This document shows, one piece after another, positions 9,845-19,101 of a stretch of DNA of 64,000 nucleotides. The stretch comes from Paracoccus jeotgali. Its GTDB lineage: Bacteria; Pseudomonadota; Alphaproteobacteria; Rhodobacterales; Rhodobacteraceae. Each line of letters begins with the position of its first letter. Within the stretch, counting starts at the first letter, position 1. Both the position numbers and the translations under genes were made by a program. The stretch spans positions 786,501 to 850,500 of the forward strand of contig NZ_CP025583.1 of NCBI RefSeq assembly GCF_002865605.1. The letters run 5' to 3'. A model generated the notes under the pieces. It saw nothing but the letters and a program-made list of their open reading frames with translations, did no database searches and was not told the origin of the DNA.

Positions 9845-10873
9845 ATGACCCGACCCCACAGCCTGACCGCCGCCCTGCTGGGCAGCGCGATGTTGATGAC
9901 CACCGCCGGCGCGGCGCTCGCCGCGGATGAGCTGAACCTGTATACCTCGCGCGAGCCGGGTCTGGTCGAGCCGCTGCTGAAATCCTTTACCGAGTCGACC
10001 GGGATCAAGGTCAACACCGTCTTCCTCAAGGACGGGCTGGCCGAGCGTGTCGAGGCCGAGGGCGACTCTTCGCCTGCCGATGTGCTGATGGCGGTCGATG
10101 TCGGCAACATGGCCGATCTGGTCGACAAGGGGCTGACCCAGCCCATCGAGTCCGACGTGCTGGAGGCGAACGTCCCCGAAGAGCTGCGCGACCCCGACAA
10201 CAACTGGTTCGCGCTGTCGACCCGCGCCCGCGTCGTCTATGCGGCCAAGGATCTGGACATCGACTCGATCACTTACGAGGATCTGGCCGACCCGAAATGG
10301 AAGGGCCGCCTGTGCATCCGCTCGGGCCAGCACCCCTATAACACCGGGCTGTTCTCGGCTTTCCTGACCCATCACGACGAGGCCGAGACCGAGGCCTGGC
10401 TGACCGGGATGCGCGACAACCTGGCCCGCAAGGCCGGCGGCGGCGACCGCGACGGGGCCAAGGACATTCTGGGCGGCATCTGCGACATCGCGGTGGCGAA
10501 CTCGTATTACGTCGGCCGGATGCGGTCGGGCGATGGCGGCGAAGAGCAAAAGGCCTGGGGCGACGCGATCAAAGTGCTGCTGCCGACCTTCGAGAATGGC
10601 GGCACGCATGTGAACATCAGCGGCGCCGCCGTGGCCAAGCACGCCCCCCACAAGGAAGAGGCGGTGCAGCTGCTGGAATATCTGGTCTCGGACGAGGCGC
10701 AGAAGATCTATGCCGAGGCGAATTACGAACACCCGGTCAAGCCGGGCGCGCCGCTTGATCCGCTGGTCGCCGATTTCGGCGAGCTCAAGGTCGACAGCAC
10801 CCCCCTGACCGAGATCGTCAAGCACCGCAAACAGGCGAGCGAGCTGGTCGACAAGGTCGGCTTCGACAATTGA
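9845..10873 (+). CDS. fbpA: Fe(III) ABC transporter, periplasmic binding protein
   Basis: A 342-residue ferric-iron binding protein. A Sec signal peptide (about residues 1-26, cut after AALA) is followed by the mature start ADELNLYTSREP, characteristic of the FbpA/FutA/SfuA group. The ANSYYVGRM motif carries the tandem tyrosines that ligate iron. It stands between the ATPase and the permease, separated from the ATPase by 94 bases holding an iron-box-like dyad, so it may have its own iron-controlled promoter. Confidence 0.92.
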   Translation: MTRPHSLTAALLGSAMLMTTAGAALAADELNLYTSREPGLVEPLLKSFTESTGIKVNTVFLKDGLAERVEAEGDSSPADVLMAVDVGNMADLVDKGLTQPIESDVLEANVPEELRDPDNNWFALSTRARVVYAAKDLDIDSITYEDLADPKWKGRLCIRSGQHPYNTGLFSAFLTHHDEAETEAWLTGMRDNLARKAGGGDRDGAKDILGGICDIAVANSYYVGRMRSGDGGEEQKAWGDAIKVLLPTFENGGTHVNISGAAVAKHAPHKEEAVQLLEYLVSDEAQKIYAEANYEHPVKPGAPLDPLVADFGELKVDSTPLTEIVKHRKQASELVDKVGFDN

Positions 10874-10915
10874 TCCCCGGCCGCGAACGGGGTAGGGGCG
10901 CTGCGGGGTGACCGT

Positions 10916-12601
10916 ATGACGTCCACGACCGAGACTTCGCAACGCCGACATGCCAGGTCCGGCCGCATCCGCGGCCGGGCCTGGATTGCGGCCAGCTATG
11001 TCATCGCCGCGCTGGTGGCGATGCCGGTGCTGGCGCTGCTGTGGCAGGCCTCGCGCGGGTCGGCCGGGCTGTGGTCGCATCTGGCCGCGCATGTGCTGCC
11101 CCACGCGATCAGCCAGACGGTGACGCTGCTTCTGGGCGTGGGCGTGCTGGTCGCGCTGATCGGCACCACCAGCGCGTGGCTGGTCACCGCCTATGATTTC
11201 CCCGGCCGGCGGATGCTGGAATGGGCGCTGCTGCTGCCGCTGGCGGTGCCGACCTATATCATCGCCTATGCCTATCTGGACCTGCTGCACCCGCTGGGGC
11301 CGGTGCAGGGCGCGGTGCGGGCGGTGCTGGGCTATGACAGCCCGCGCCAGTTCCGGCTGCCGGACATCCGCTCGATGGCCGGGGCGATCCTGCTGCTCAG
11401 CTTCGTGCTGTATCCCTATGTCTATCTGCCGGTGCGGGCGATGTTCCAGACCCAGGCCGCGAACCTGATCGAGGCCGCGCGCACCCTTGGCACCAGCCGC
11501 AGCGCGATCTTTCGTCAGGTGGCGCTGCCGCTGGCGCGTCCGGCCATCGCCGTGGGCGTCAGCCTGGCGCTGATGGAGACGCTGAACGATATCGGCGCGT
11601 CCGAGTTTCTGGGCGTGAGGACGCTGACCATCTCGATCTATACGACATGGGTGACGCGGTCGGACCTGCCCGGCGCGGCGCAGATCTCGCTGGCCATGCT
11701 GATCATGGTCGTGCTGCTGGTCTCGCTGGAACGCTGGGCCCGCCGCCGCCAGCGCTACGCCGCCAACGCGCAGCGCGACCGCAGCTTTGCGCCGCAGCAA
11801 CTGACCGGGCGGTGGGCGCTGCTGGCCCTGCTGCTGGGCGCGACGCCGGTGCTGCTGGGGTTTCTGGTGCCGGGCGGTTATCTGGCCGTCGAGGCGTGGA
11901 AGCGGTTCCATTTCGCCGGGCTTTCGGAGTCGCTGTTCACCGAGGCCCGCAACACCTTCCTGCTGTCGGCCATTGCCACCATTGCGGTGCTGGCTTCCGG
12001 GCTGGCCGTGGCCTATGCCGCCCGCGCCTTTCCGCGGCGCGGCCTGCTGATCGCGCAGCGCGTGGCGACGCTGGGTTACGCCATGCCGGGTACGGTGCTG
12101 GCGCTTGGCATCCTGATCTGGGTCGCCGGCCTCGACCGCTTCATCGATCAGAGCGCGCGCGAGTTTCTGGGCCGCTCGACCGGCTTGCTGCTGATCGGGT
12201 CGGGGGTCGCCCTGGGCTATGCCTATCTGGCGCGGTTCCTTGCCATCTCGGTCGGCTCGATCGAGGCCGGGTTCAGCCGCATCCCGCTCAGCTATGACCA
12301 CGCCGCGCGGACGCTGGGGCAGGGGGTCAGCGGCAGCATGTGGCGCGTGCATCTGCCGCTGTCGCGCGGCGCCGTGGCGGCCGCCGGGCTGCTGGTCTTT
12401 GTCGATTGCATGAAAGAGCTGTCGGCCACGCTGCTGCTGCGCCCGCTGAATTTCGAGACGCTGGCGACGCATCTCTATGGCGAGGCCGCCCGCGGCACCT
12501 ATGAGGACGCCGCAATGGCTGCGCTGGCCATCGTGCTGGTGGGCCTGCTGCCGGTGATCCTGCTGGCCCGCAGCGGCCCCTCGCGCCGCGACAGCGTCTA
12601 G
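10916..12601 (+). CDS. fbpB: Fe(III) ABC transporter, fused two-domain permease
   Basis: A 561-residue inner-membrane permease with about twelve hydrophobic helices. It is a tandem duplication: each half has the EAA loop that contacts the ATPase (EAARTLGTSRSAIFRQVALP around residue 185, and DHAARTLGQGVSGSMWRVHLP around 462). This matches FbpB/SfuB-type permeases, where one chain forms the whole pore. It follows fbpA by 42 bases and completes the transporter. It converges on trpB with only 36 bases between the stops. Confidence 0.92.
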   Translation: MTSTTETSQRRHARSGRIRGRAWIAASYVIAALVAMPVLALLWQASRGSAGLWSHLAAHVLPHAISQTVTLLLGVGVLVALIGTTSAWLVTAYDFPGRRMLEWALLLPLAVPTYIIAYAYLDLLHPLGPVQGAVRAVLGYDSPRQFRLPDIRSMAGAILLLSFVLYPYVYLPVRAMFQTQAANLIEAARTLGTSRSAIFRQVALPLARPAIAVGVSLALMETLNDIGASEFLGVRTLTISIYTTWVTRSDLPGAAQISLAMLIMVVLLVSLERWARRRQRYAANAQRDRSFAPQQLTGRWALLALLLGATPVLLGFLVPGGYLAVEAWKRFHFAGLSESLFTEARNTFLLSAIATIAVLASGLAVAYAARAFPRRGLLIAQRVATLGYAMPGTVLALGILIWVAGLDRFIDQSAREFLGRSTGLLLIGSGVALGYAYLARFLAISVGSIEAGFSRIPLSYDHAARTLGQGVSGSMWRVHLPLSRGAVAAAGLLVFVDCMKELSATLLLRPLNFETLATHLYGEAARGTYEDAAMAALAIVLVGLLPVILLARSGPSRRDSV

Positions 12602-12637
12602 GCGGGCAGGGCCTTCACCGGCCGATCTGCGGCGGCA

Positions 12638-13867
<1,230 letters not shown>

Positions 13868-13965
13868 GCGCGTCTCCTGTCGGTCAGAGCCGTGGTAGCG
13901 AAGCCCGCCCGCCCGCGCAAGCCGGGCTTGCGAACCCCGCCGCCACAGGCTAGCACCACGCCGTC

Positions 13966-14055
13966 GGAGGCGTGGCAGAGTGGTTGAATGCACCGGTCTT
14001 GAAAACCGACGAGGGGGCAACTCCTCCGTGGGTTCGAATCCCACCGCCTCCGCCA
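13966..14055 (+). tRNA. tRNA-Ser(UGA)
   Basis: A 90-base class II tRNA. The acceptor stem is 13966-13972 with 14045-14051, the discriminator G is 14052 and CCA 14053-14055 is encoded. Anticodon TGA is at 14000-14002 in loop CTTGAAA. A long variable arm (GAGGGGGCAACTCCTC region) and the T-loop GGTTCGAATCC confirm serine identity. tRNA-Ser genes are common integration sites, and foreign DNA begins shortly downstream. A second copy of the tRNA 3' end is not seen in the window. Confidence 0.96.
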
Positions 14056-14081
14056 CTTGCCCTTGCGAAAGCGTTCTCCCG

Positions 14082-14103
14082 ATCCGGCTGTGGCCGGATT
14101 TTT
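14082..14103 (+). terminator. Terminator of tRNA-Ser
   Basis: Perfect 7-bp stem ATCCGGC/GCCGGAT with loop TGTG (14082-14099) running into five T. It lies 27 bases after the tRNA. Confidence 0.85.
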
Positions 14104-14436
14104 CCGTTGTTTTCGAGGGTTATGCGGGTGGGGCTGTTAACCGGCCCACGTCCCGAAGGGCGCACAAGCGTTCTCTCCGGGCCGATATTCTCCGCACCTG
14201 TTAACCGCCGCGCTTCCGGTGAACAGCTTTAAGTCATTGCTTTAAAGTGATCTTTCGAAGTCCGTGATGCACGCGATTTGGAGAATCCATCTGGATGGCG
14301 AATGGAACAGAGATCGAACGCCGCCTGTTGCGCCGCGGTTCGGCTGCAGCTGGGACCAATCTCACCCCGGCCGCTGTTCGTGCTTTGTGCTGAGTCAGCC
14401 GCGTGTTACCGTTGTGAAAAAGTGTGAGGCGAGCAG
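14104..14436. other. Boundary region between core genome and island
   Basis: A 333-base gap without a convincing gene. GC content drops here compared with the core genes. It holds two near-palindromic CTTTAA(A)G boxes at 14228-14248 in an AT-rich patch that may be part of a promoter for the following operon. It is the likely left edge of the acquired island, judged by position next to the tRNA and composition; no attachment repeat was identified. Confidence 0.4.
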
Positions 14437-15204
14437 TTGGCCCAGAAGTCAGACATCGAATGGACGGACGCGACGTGGAACCCGGTGACGGGCTGCACCA
14501 AGGTCGGTCCCGGTTGTGACAACTGCTACGCCGAGCGGTTCGCAGAGCGCTGGCGTGGAATCTCTGGACACCCCTACGAGCAGGGCTTTGACCTGACACT
14601 CTGGCCGTCGAGGCTGAAGCAGCCCGTGCTCTGGAAAAAGCCGCGGATGATCTTCGTGAACTCGATGAGCGACCTCTTTCACAAGGACATCGACCGTACA
14701 TTCATCGACGCGGTGTTCGACGCAATGGAGCAGGCGGACTGGCACGTCTACCAGGTGCTGACCAAGCGCAGCTCGCTCATGCGCAACTACGTTCGGAAGC
14801 GGTATCATGGAGGGCCGGTCCCTCGTCACATCTGGCTCGGCGTTTCTGTCGAGGACGCCGCGCACGCGAGCCGGATCGAGCACCTGAAGCAGATCAATTC
14901 CGACGCACGCTTCATCTCGTTCGAGCCGCTGCTCGGACCGGTCGGGAATGTCGATCTGCATGGCGTCGCTTGGGCCATCGTCGGGGGGGAAAGCGGGCCT
15001 CGGGCTCGGCCCATGGACGAAAGCTGGGTCCGCCAGATCCGGGACATGTGCGGACGTGACGACGTCGCGTTCTTCTTCAAGCAGTGGGGCGGCGCAAGAC
15101 CGAAATCCGGCGGGCGCCTTCTCGACGGCGAAGAGTGGAATGGCTTTCCCTGGCAGATCGTTCCCGAACCCATCATTCGCGCCCTGCAGCCCGAGGATGC
15201 CTGA
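14437..15204 (+). CDS. DUF5131 (phage Gp37/Gp68) family protein
   Basis: A 255-residue protein starting IEWTDATWNPVTGCTKVGPGCDNCYAERFAER. Cys20, Cys27 and Cys30 form the three-Cys cluster that defines the family and is thought to hold a metal or Fe-S cluster. Further motifs include FVNSMSDLFH, LTKR and GGESGPRARPM. Start is TTG 14437 (MAQKSDIEW), which matches family length. The stop overlaps the next gene (ATGA), giving a coupled pair with a TcmP-like partner. The biochemical activity of the family is not established. The pairing and the restriction genes next to it point to a defence or phage-conflict role (inference). Confidence 0.85.
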   Translation: MAQKSDIEWTDATWNPVTGCTKVGPGCDNCYAERFAERWRGISGHPYEQGFDLTLWPSRLKQPVLWKKPRMIFVNSMSDLFHKDIDRTFIDAVFDAMEQADWHVYQVLTKRSSLMRNYVRKRYHGGPVPRHIWLGVSVEDAAHASRIEHLKQINSDARFISFEPLLGPVGNVDLHGVAWAIVGGESGPRARPMDESWVRQIRDMCGRDDVAFFFKQWGGARPKSGGRLLDGEEWNGFPWQIVPEPIIRALQPEDA

Positions 15205-16355
15205 TGCCGCCCAGGATAGAAAACTATCACGGGCGCGAGCAGTCCTTCATCAAGCATCTGTTTCTCAACAAGTATCTCGAGTCCGCAGCCTACAAGCTTT
15301 TCCAAGGCAGATCGCCGGTCTTCAACTTCGTGGACGCCTTCGCAGGCCCTTGGCGGGTATCTGACACCAACAGGTATTCCGACGCTTCGTTTTCTCAGGC
15401 CATCGAAACACTGGAAACGGTTCGCAGATCTTTGCTCGATATGGGACGTCCCGGCCTCAAGGTCCGTTTTCGGTTCTGCGAACGGAACCCTGTATCCGTC
15501 GCGAAATTGCGGGAGTTCGCAGTCGAAAAGCCGGAGTTCGACATTCAGGTGTTCTCAGGCCAGTTCGAAGACAACCTCGACGGCATACGCGCTGCCTGCC
15601 GGGACGGCTTCACCTTCACATTCATCGATCCCACCGGCTGGAATGTTGAATCCGCCAAGGTTTTTGAGTTCCTGCGGAGCCTGAACGGCGAATTCCTGTT
15701 CAACTTCATGGCTGAAGAGGTGAACAGGCACGCTGGCTGGGATGGAGTTGCGGCATCCGTCGGTCGTTTCCTGGCAGATCCTGCTTGGAAGGATGCCTTC
15801 GAGGCGATGCCGGAGGGCTCGAACGAGACCAAGATCCTGCAGCTCCTGAAGGCCAAGATGAAGGAGGCCCGGGTCGCCACCTACCTGACCGATATGGCTA
15901 TCCGAAAGCCGCGTGAGGATCGGATCAAGATGCGGTTGATACTCGGCACTCATAGCGGGATCGGCGTAGAGGTTTTCCGGACAGTTCAGGAAAAGGTGGA
16001 GAAGGAAGCGGTCCGCACGCGCCACGCCATCCAGACCGAGGAAAGCAGGCAGTCGCAGCTGTTTCCAGAGGACCAGATCATCGCGTTCGAGACCGATCGC
16101 GACGGGGTCGGATGCTCTGCTCATGTCGGTTGGGCGACCGAACTCCTGTTGCAGACGGTGTCACAGAGACCGGGGATCGCGTTCGGGCCACTTGCCAGTG
16201 AGGTGATGGAGCTAGTGCCGGTGCGGACCACACATCTCAACAAGATCGCGACGACTAACCGAAAGGCCGGCTTGCTGCGTTTCGACCTCCCAAATGGCAA
16301 ACGGACGCCGAGCCCAGATACAAGACTCTGGACCGGAACGGCGTCGGACAAATAG
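15204..16355 (+). CDS. tcmP: Three-Cys-motif partner protein (TcmP-like)
   Basis: A 383-residue protein of the family that accompanies the three-Cys-motif DUF5131 proteins. It opens with YHGREQSFIKHLFLNKYLE and FNFVDAFAGPWR, then FRFCERNP and FTFIDPTGWN, which resemble a Rossmann-type methyltransferase fold (inference). Start ATG 15204 overlaps the stop of the DUF5131 gene by 4 bases, so both proteins are made together. It converges on hsdS with a 12-base gap. Confidence 0.8.
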   Translation: MPPRIENYHGREQSFIKHLFLNKYLESAAYKLFQGRSPVFNFVDAFAGPWRVSDTNRYSDASFSQAIETLETVRRSLLDMGRPGLKVRFRFCERNPVSVAKLREFAVEKPEFDIQVFSGQFEDNLDGIRAACRDGFTFTFIDPTGWNVESAKVFEFLRSLNGEFLFNFMAEEVNRHAGWDGVAASVGRFLADPAWKDAFEAMPEGSNETKILQLLKAKMKEARVATYLTDMAIRKPREDRIKMRLILGTHSGIGVEVFRTVQEKVEKEAVRTRHAIQTEESRQSQLFPEDQIIAFETDRDGVGCSAHVGWATELLLQTVSQRPGIAFGPLASEVMELVPVRTTHLNKIATTNRKAGLLRFDLPNGKRTPSPDTRLWTGTASDK

Positions 16356-16367
16356 GCCGGCTGATTT

Positions 16368-17519
16368 TCACGCCGCCTGATGCTGCCTCCCAAATGTCTC
16401 GTGCAGCATGGCCGGGATCAGGGCCTCCACATCCTGCGCGGTGTTGGCGCGGATGGTGCGGGCTTCGTGCGCCTTCGTCTGAAGGCGGTCGAACCACTTC
16501 TGGGTCTCCACCGGCGGCGTCGGCACGAGGATCGTCGGAAGCTTCTTGGATGACAGGGTCTTGTTGCGGGCAATCGTGCCGGGCGAGTGCCCAACGATGC
16601 TCGAGAAGCCTTCGTACGTTCTGAAATAGGCCATCAGGAAGCCCGGCGTCGCCAACTTCGGATTGACCTCGCAAGTCAACATGCGGTGGTTTCCGACTGT
16701 GCCCTCGTCATGCGCTTCCGCAACGGCGATAGCTCTTTCCCAAGCCATGAGGTTGCTGAATACTAGATCGCCCTCTTTCACCCAGAACAGGCTCTGCCAG
16801 CTGAACTCAGAACCAGGCATCGTCCGGCGGTGGAATATTCCGTTGTAGAAACTGCGGACGCCTATCTCCGTGTATTCCCGGGTAGCTTCGATCTCGACCT
16901 CTCGGCGCACCAGCGGCGCGACCTCGGCCATGGGGCGCAGGGGGGCGCCATCGATGGCGCGCTGGAAGGCTTTCAGCAGCAGCGCCTGCGTTTCGCGCTC
17001 GGCCGCCTCGATGGCGTTGCGGCGTTCGTCCACCAGTGCCGCGACCCTGTCGAGCTTTTCGACGATGCGGCGCTGCTCGTCGAGGGACGGACGCGGGACC
17101 ATCATTCTCAGGAACTTGTCTTCCTTCATGCGCACTCGATTCGTCGATCCTTCGCTTGCCCGACGGCACAGGTCGATGAACTCGGGGGTGCGCGAGTACC
17201 ACTCGAAGTAGTGCGGCATTACTCTTGAGGCGTCGATGTCGAAGCAAGGGAAATCGTTGCTGACCAAGGCGCCGTCCAATTCCTCGGGAACGATCCCATA
17301 GGCGCCGTGGCGAGCATCGATCCGCGAAAGCAGAAATTGGCCGGCCTTGGCACAGTACTGTCGCGCAGCGGCGATTGCGCTGCCCGGAACTTCACCACGA
17401 AGTGTCAAGCCCTTTCCCCAGAGTCGCGCCGTGATCTGCTTGTACTTACCGTCAGGTTCGACTGGTACCCAGCTTTCGGATTTGGTCAGGAAGTCCGAAA
17501 TGGCAATCGATCCCCACAT
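16368..17519 (-). CDS. hsdS: Type I restriction-modification specificity subunit
   Basis: HsdS, about 383 residues, sets the DNA target of the type I complex. Two variable target-recognition domains (about 1-130 and 195-330) are separated by conserved helical spacers: LDEQRRIVEKLDRVAALVDERRNA around 145-170 and VETQKWFDRLQTKAHEART near the C-terminus. ATG 17519 overlaps the hsdM stop by one base; GTG 17522 is an equally possible start. It is last in the hsdR-hsdM-hsdS operon. The recognised sequence cannot be deduced. Confidence 0.9.
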   Translation of the reverse strand: MWGSIAISDFLTKSESWVPVEPDGKYKQITARLWGKGLTLRGEVPGSAIAAARQYCAKAGQFLLSRIDARHGAYGIVPEELDGALVSNDFPCFDIDASRVMPHYFEWYSRTPEFIDLCRRASEGSTNRVRMKEDKFLRMMVPRPSLDEQRRIVEKLDRVAALVDERRNAIEAAERETQALLLKAFQRAIDGAPLRPMAEVAPLVRREVEIEATREYTEIGVRSFYNGIFHRRTMPGSEFSWQSLFWVKEGDLVFSNLMAWERAIAVAEAHDEGTVGNHRMLTCEVNPKLATPGFLMAYFRTYEGFSSIVGHSPGTIARNKTLSSKKLPTILVPTPPVETQKWFDRLQTKAHEARTIRANTAQDVEALIPAMLHETFGRQHQAA

Positions 17520-19084
17520 CACACGCGCTCCGCAAGCACGGCCTTGATCTCGTCCATGATGCCAATGATCCGCTGCTCCTGTGCGATGATCGCGTCCACG
17601 ATCTCGGCCGGCGCACGGTGATCGACGACCTCACCGGAATGGGGGTTCTTGATGTCCAGGTTGCAGGCGACGACACGATCCTGATCGTCGCGCTGGATCA
17701 GGTCAGCGGCCGAGACCTTCCAAGCGCGCTCGTTCGGCTCGCGCTTCTTCCACCAGGCGAGGCAGTCCGCAAACTCCTCATAGGCCATCGGTGCGGTCTT
17801 CGAGTACTTCTTGCGGCCCTCAGGCAGCGGCATCTCGTAGTACCAGATGTCTTTCGTCGGTCCGGTCGTGTCGAAGAAGATCAGGTTGGCCGGGATGTCC
17901 GTGTAGGGCGCGAACACCCCTTCACGCAGCCGGACCACCGTGTGCAGGTTGAACTTCTCGAGCAGGTCCGCCTTGATCCGCGCCGAGATGCCATCGCCGA
18001 ACAGCGTGCCGTGCGGAACGACGACCGCGGCCCGACCGCGCCCGGCCCGCTTCAGCCGCCGCATGATCAGCTGCAGGAACAGCAACGCCGTTTCGGCCGT
18101 GCGCCGGTCCTCGGGGAAGTTGTTGAGGATGCCTGCCTCCTCCTCGCCGCCGAATGGCGGATTGGTCAGGATGACATTGACCCGCTGGTCCTCGCCGATC
18201 TCCGCCAGGCGGAAGCGAAGGGCGTTGCCGGGGTCGATGCGCGGGGCATGCAAGCCGTGCAGCAGAAGGTTGAGCTGGGACAGCAGGAACGGCAGCGACT
18301 TGGCCTCGCCGCCGAAGAAGCTGTCCTCCTGCAGGATGCGCCGCTTCTCGACCGTATCGGCCTGGCGCTCGAGATGCTGAAAGGCCTCGGTCAGAAATCC
18401 CCCGGTGCCGCACGCCGGGTCGAGGATGGTCTCGCCCAGCTTGGGATCGGTCACCTCGACCATGAACCGCACAACCGGACGGGGTGTGTAGAACTCGCCT
18501 GAGTCCCCCGCCGCGTCGCGCATCTCTCGCAGCAGCGTCTCGTAGAGGCGGCCGAGGGTATGGACTTCCTCCGACGAGTCGAAATGGATGCCGTCGATCA
18601 GGTTGACCACGTCGCGCAGCAGGTAGCCACTTTCCATCCGGTTGGCGAAGCCCTGAAAGACGGTCGCGATCACGTCGCGCCGCTCTCGCCGCCCGTTGTC
18701 GCCGCGCAGACCGCGAAGATAGGCGAACAGCCCTGGGCCGCGGGTGCCGTCCGGACGCTCGGTCATTTCGGAAACGAGGAAGGACAGGAGATCGGGGCCG
18801 GTGATGCCATCCGCATCCGCCGCCCAGTCGCGCCAGCGATAAGGAGCCTCGATGATCGGGCGATAGTCCTTGCCTGCGAGTTCCGCGCGTCCTTCCTCGA
18901 TCCGCTCCATGTCGTCCAGGAACTTCAGGAACATGATCCAGGTGAGCATCGGCAACCGATCGAGATCGCCATTCAACCCCTTGTCCTTCCGCATGATCTT
19001 GCGGGCGGACTTGATAATGCTGTCGAGACGCTGGGCAGTGGTCAGTTGCTTCGGCGCAGCCTTCTTACGGGCGGTTCTGGCCAA
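17519..19084 (-). CDS. hsdM: Type I restriction-modification methylase subunit
   Basis: A 521-residue N6-adenine methyltransferase subunit. SAM motif DPACGTGG (residues 222-229) and catalytic NPPF (308-311) are intact, as is the GEFYTPRPVVRFMVE segment typical of HsdM. The start is TTG 19084, supported by AAGGAGA six bases upstream, which is stronger than any later ATG. With HsdS it methylates host DNA and with HsdR it restricts foreign DNA. It follows hsdR by 17 bases and overlaps hsdS. Confidence 0.93.
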   Translation of the reverse strand: MARTARKKAAPKQLTTAQRLDSIIKSARKIMRKDKGLNGDLDRLPMLTWIMFLKFLDDMERIEEGRAELAGKDYRPIIEAPYRWRDWAADADGITGPDLLSFLVSEMTERPDGTRGPGLFAYLRGLRGDNGRRERRDVIATVFQGFANRMESGYLLRDVVNLIDGIHFDSSEEVHTLGRLYETLLREMRDAAGDSGEFYTPRPVVRFMVEVTDPKLGETILDPACGTGGFLTEAFQHLERQADTVEKRRILQEDSFFGGEAKSLPFLLSQLNLLLHGLHAPRIDPGNALRFRLAEIGEDQRVNVILTNPPFGGEEEAGILNNFPEDRRTAETALLFLQLIMRRLKRAGRGRAAVVVPHGTLFGDGISARIKADLLEKFNLHTVVRLREGVFAPYTDIPANLIFFDTTGPTKDIWYYEMPLPEGRKKYSKTAPMAYEEFADCLAWWKKREPNERAWKVSAADLIQRDDQDRVVACNLDIKNPHSGEVVDHRAPAEIVDAIIAQEQRIIGIMDEIKAVLAERV

Positions 19085-19101
19085 GTTGGATCTCCTTCAA
19101 T

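Noticed and set aside
9776..12472. Very long open frame on the minus strand (about 900 codons) opposite the iron transporter genes
   Set aside because: Its translation is Arg/Gln/His/Gly-rich low-complexity sequence. It is the antisense shadow of GC-rich fbpA/fbpB with no ribosome site or recognisable domain.
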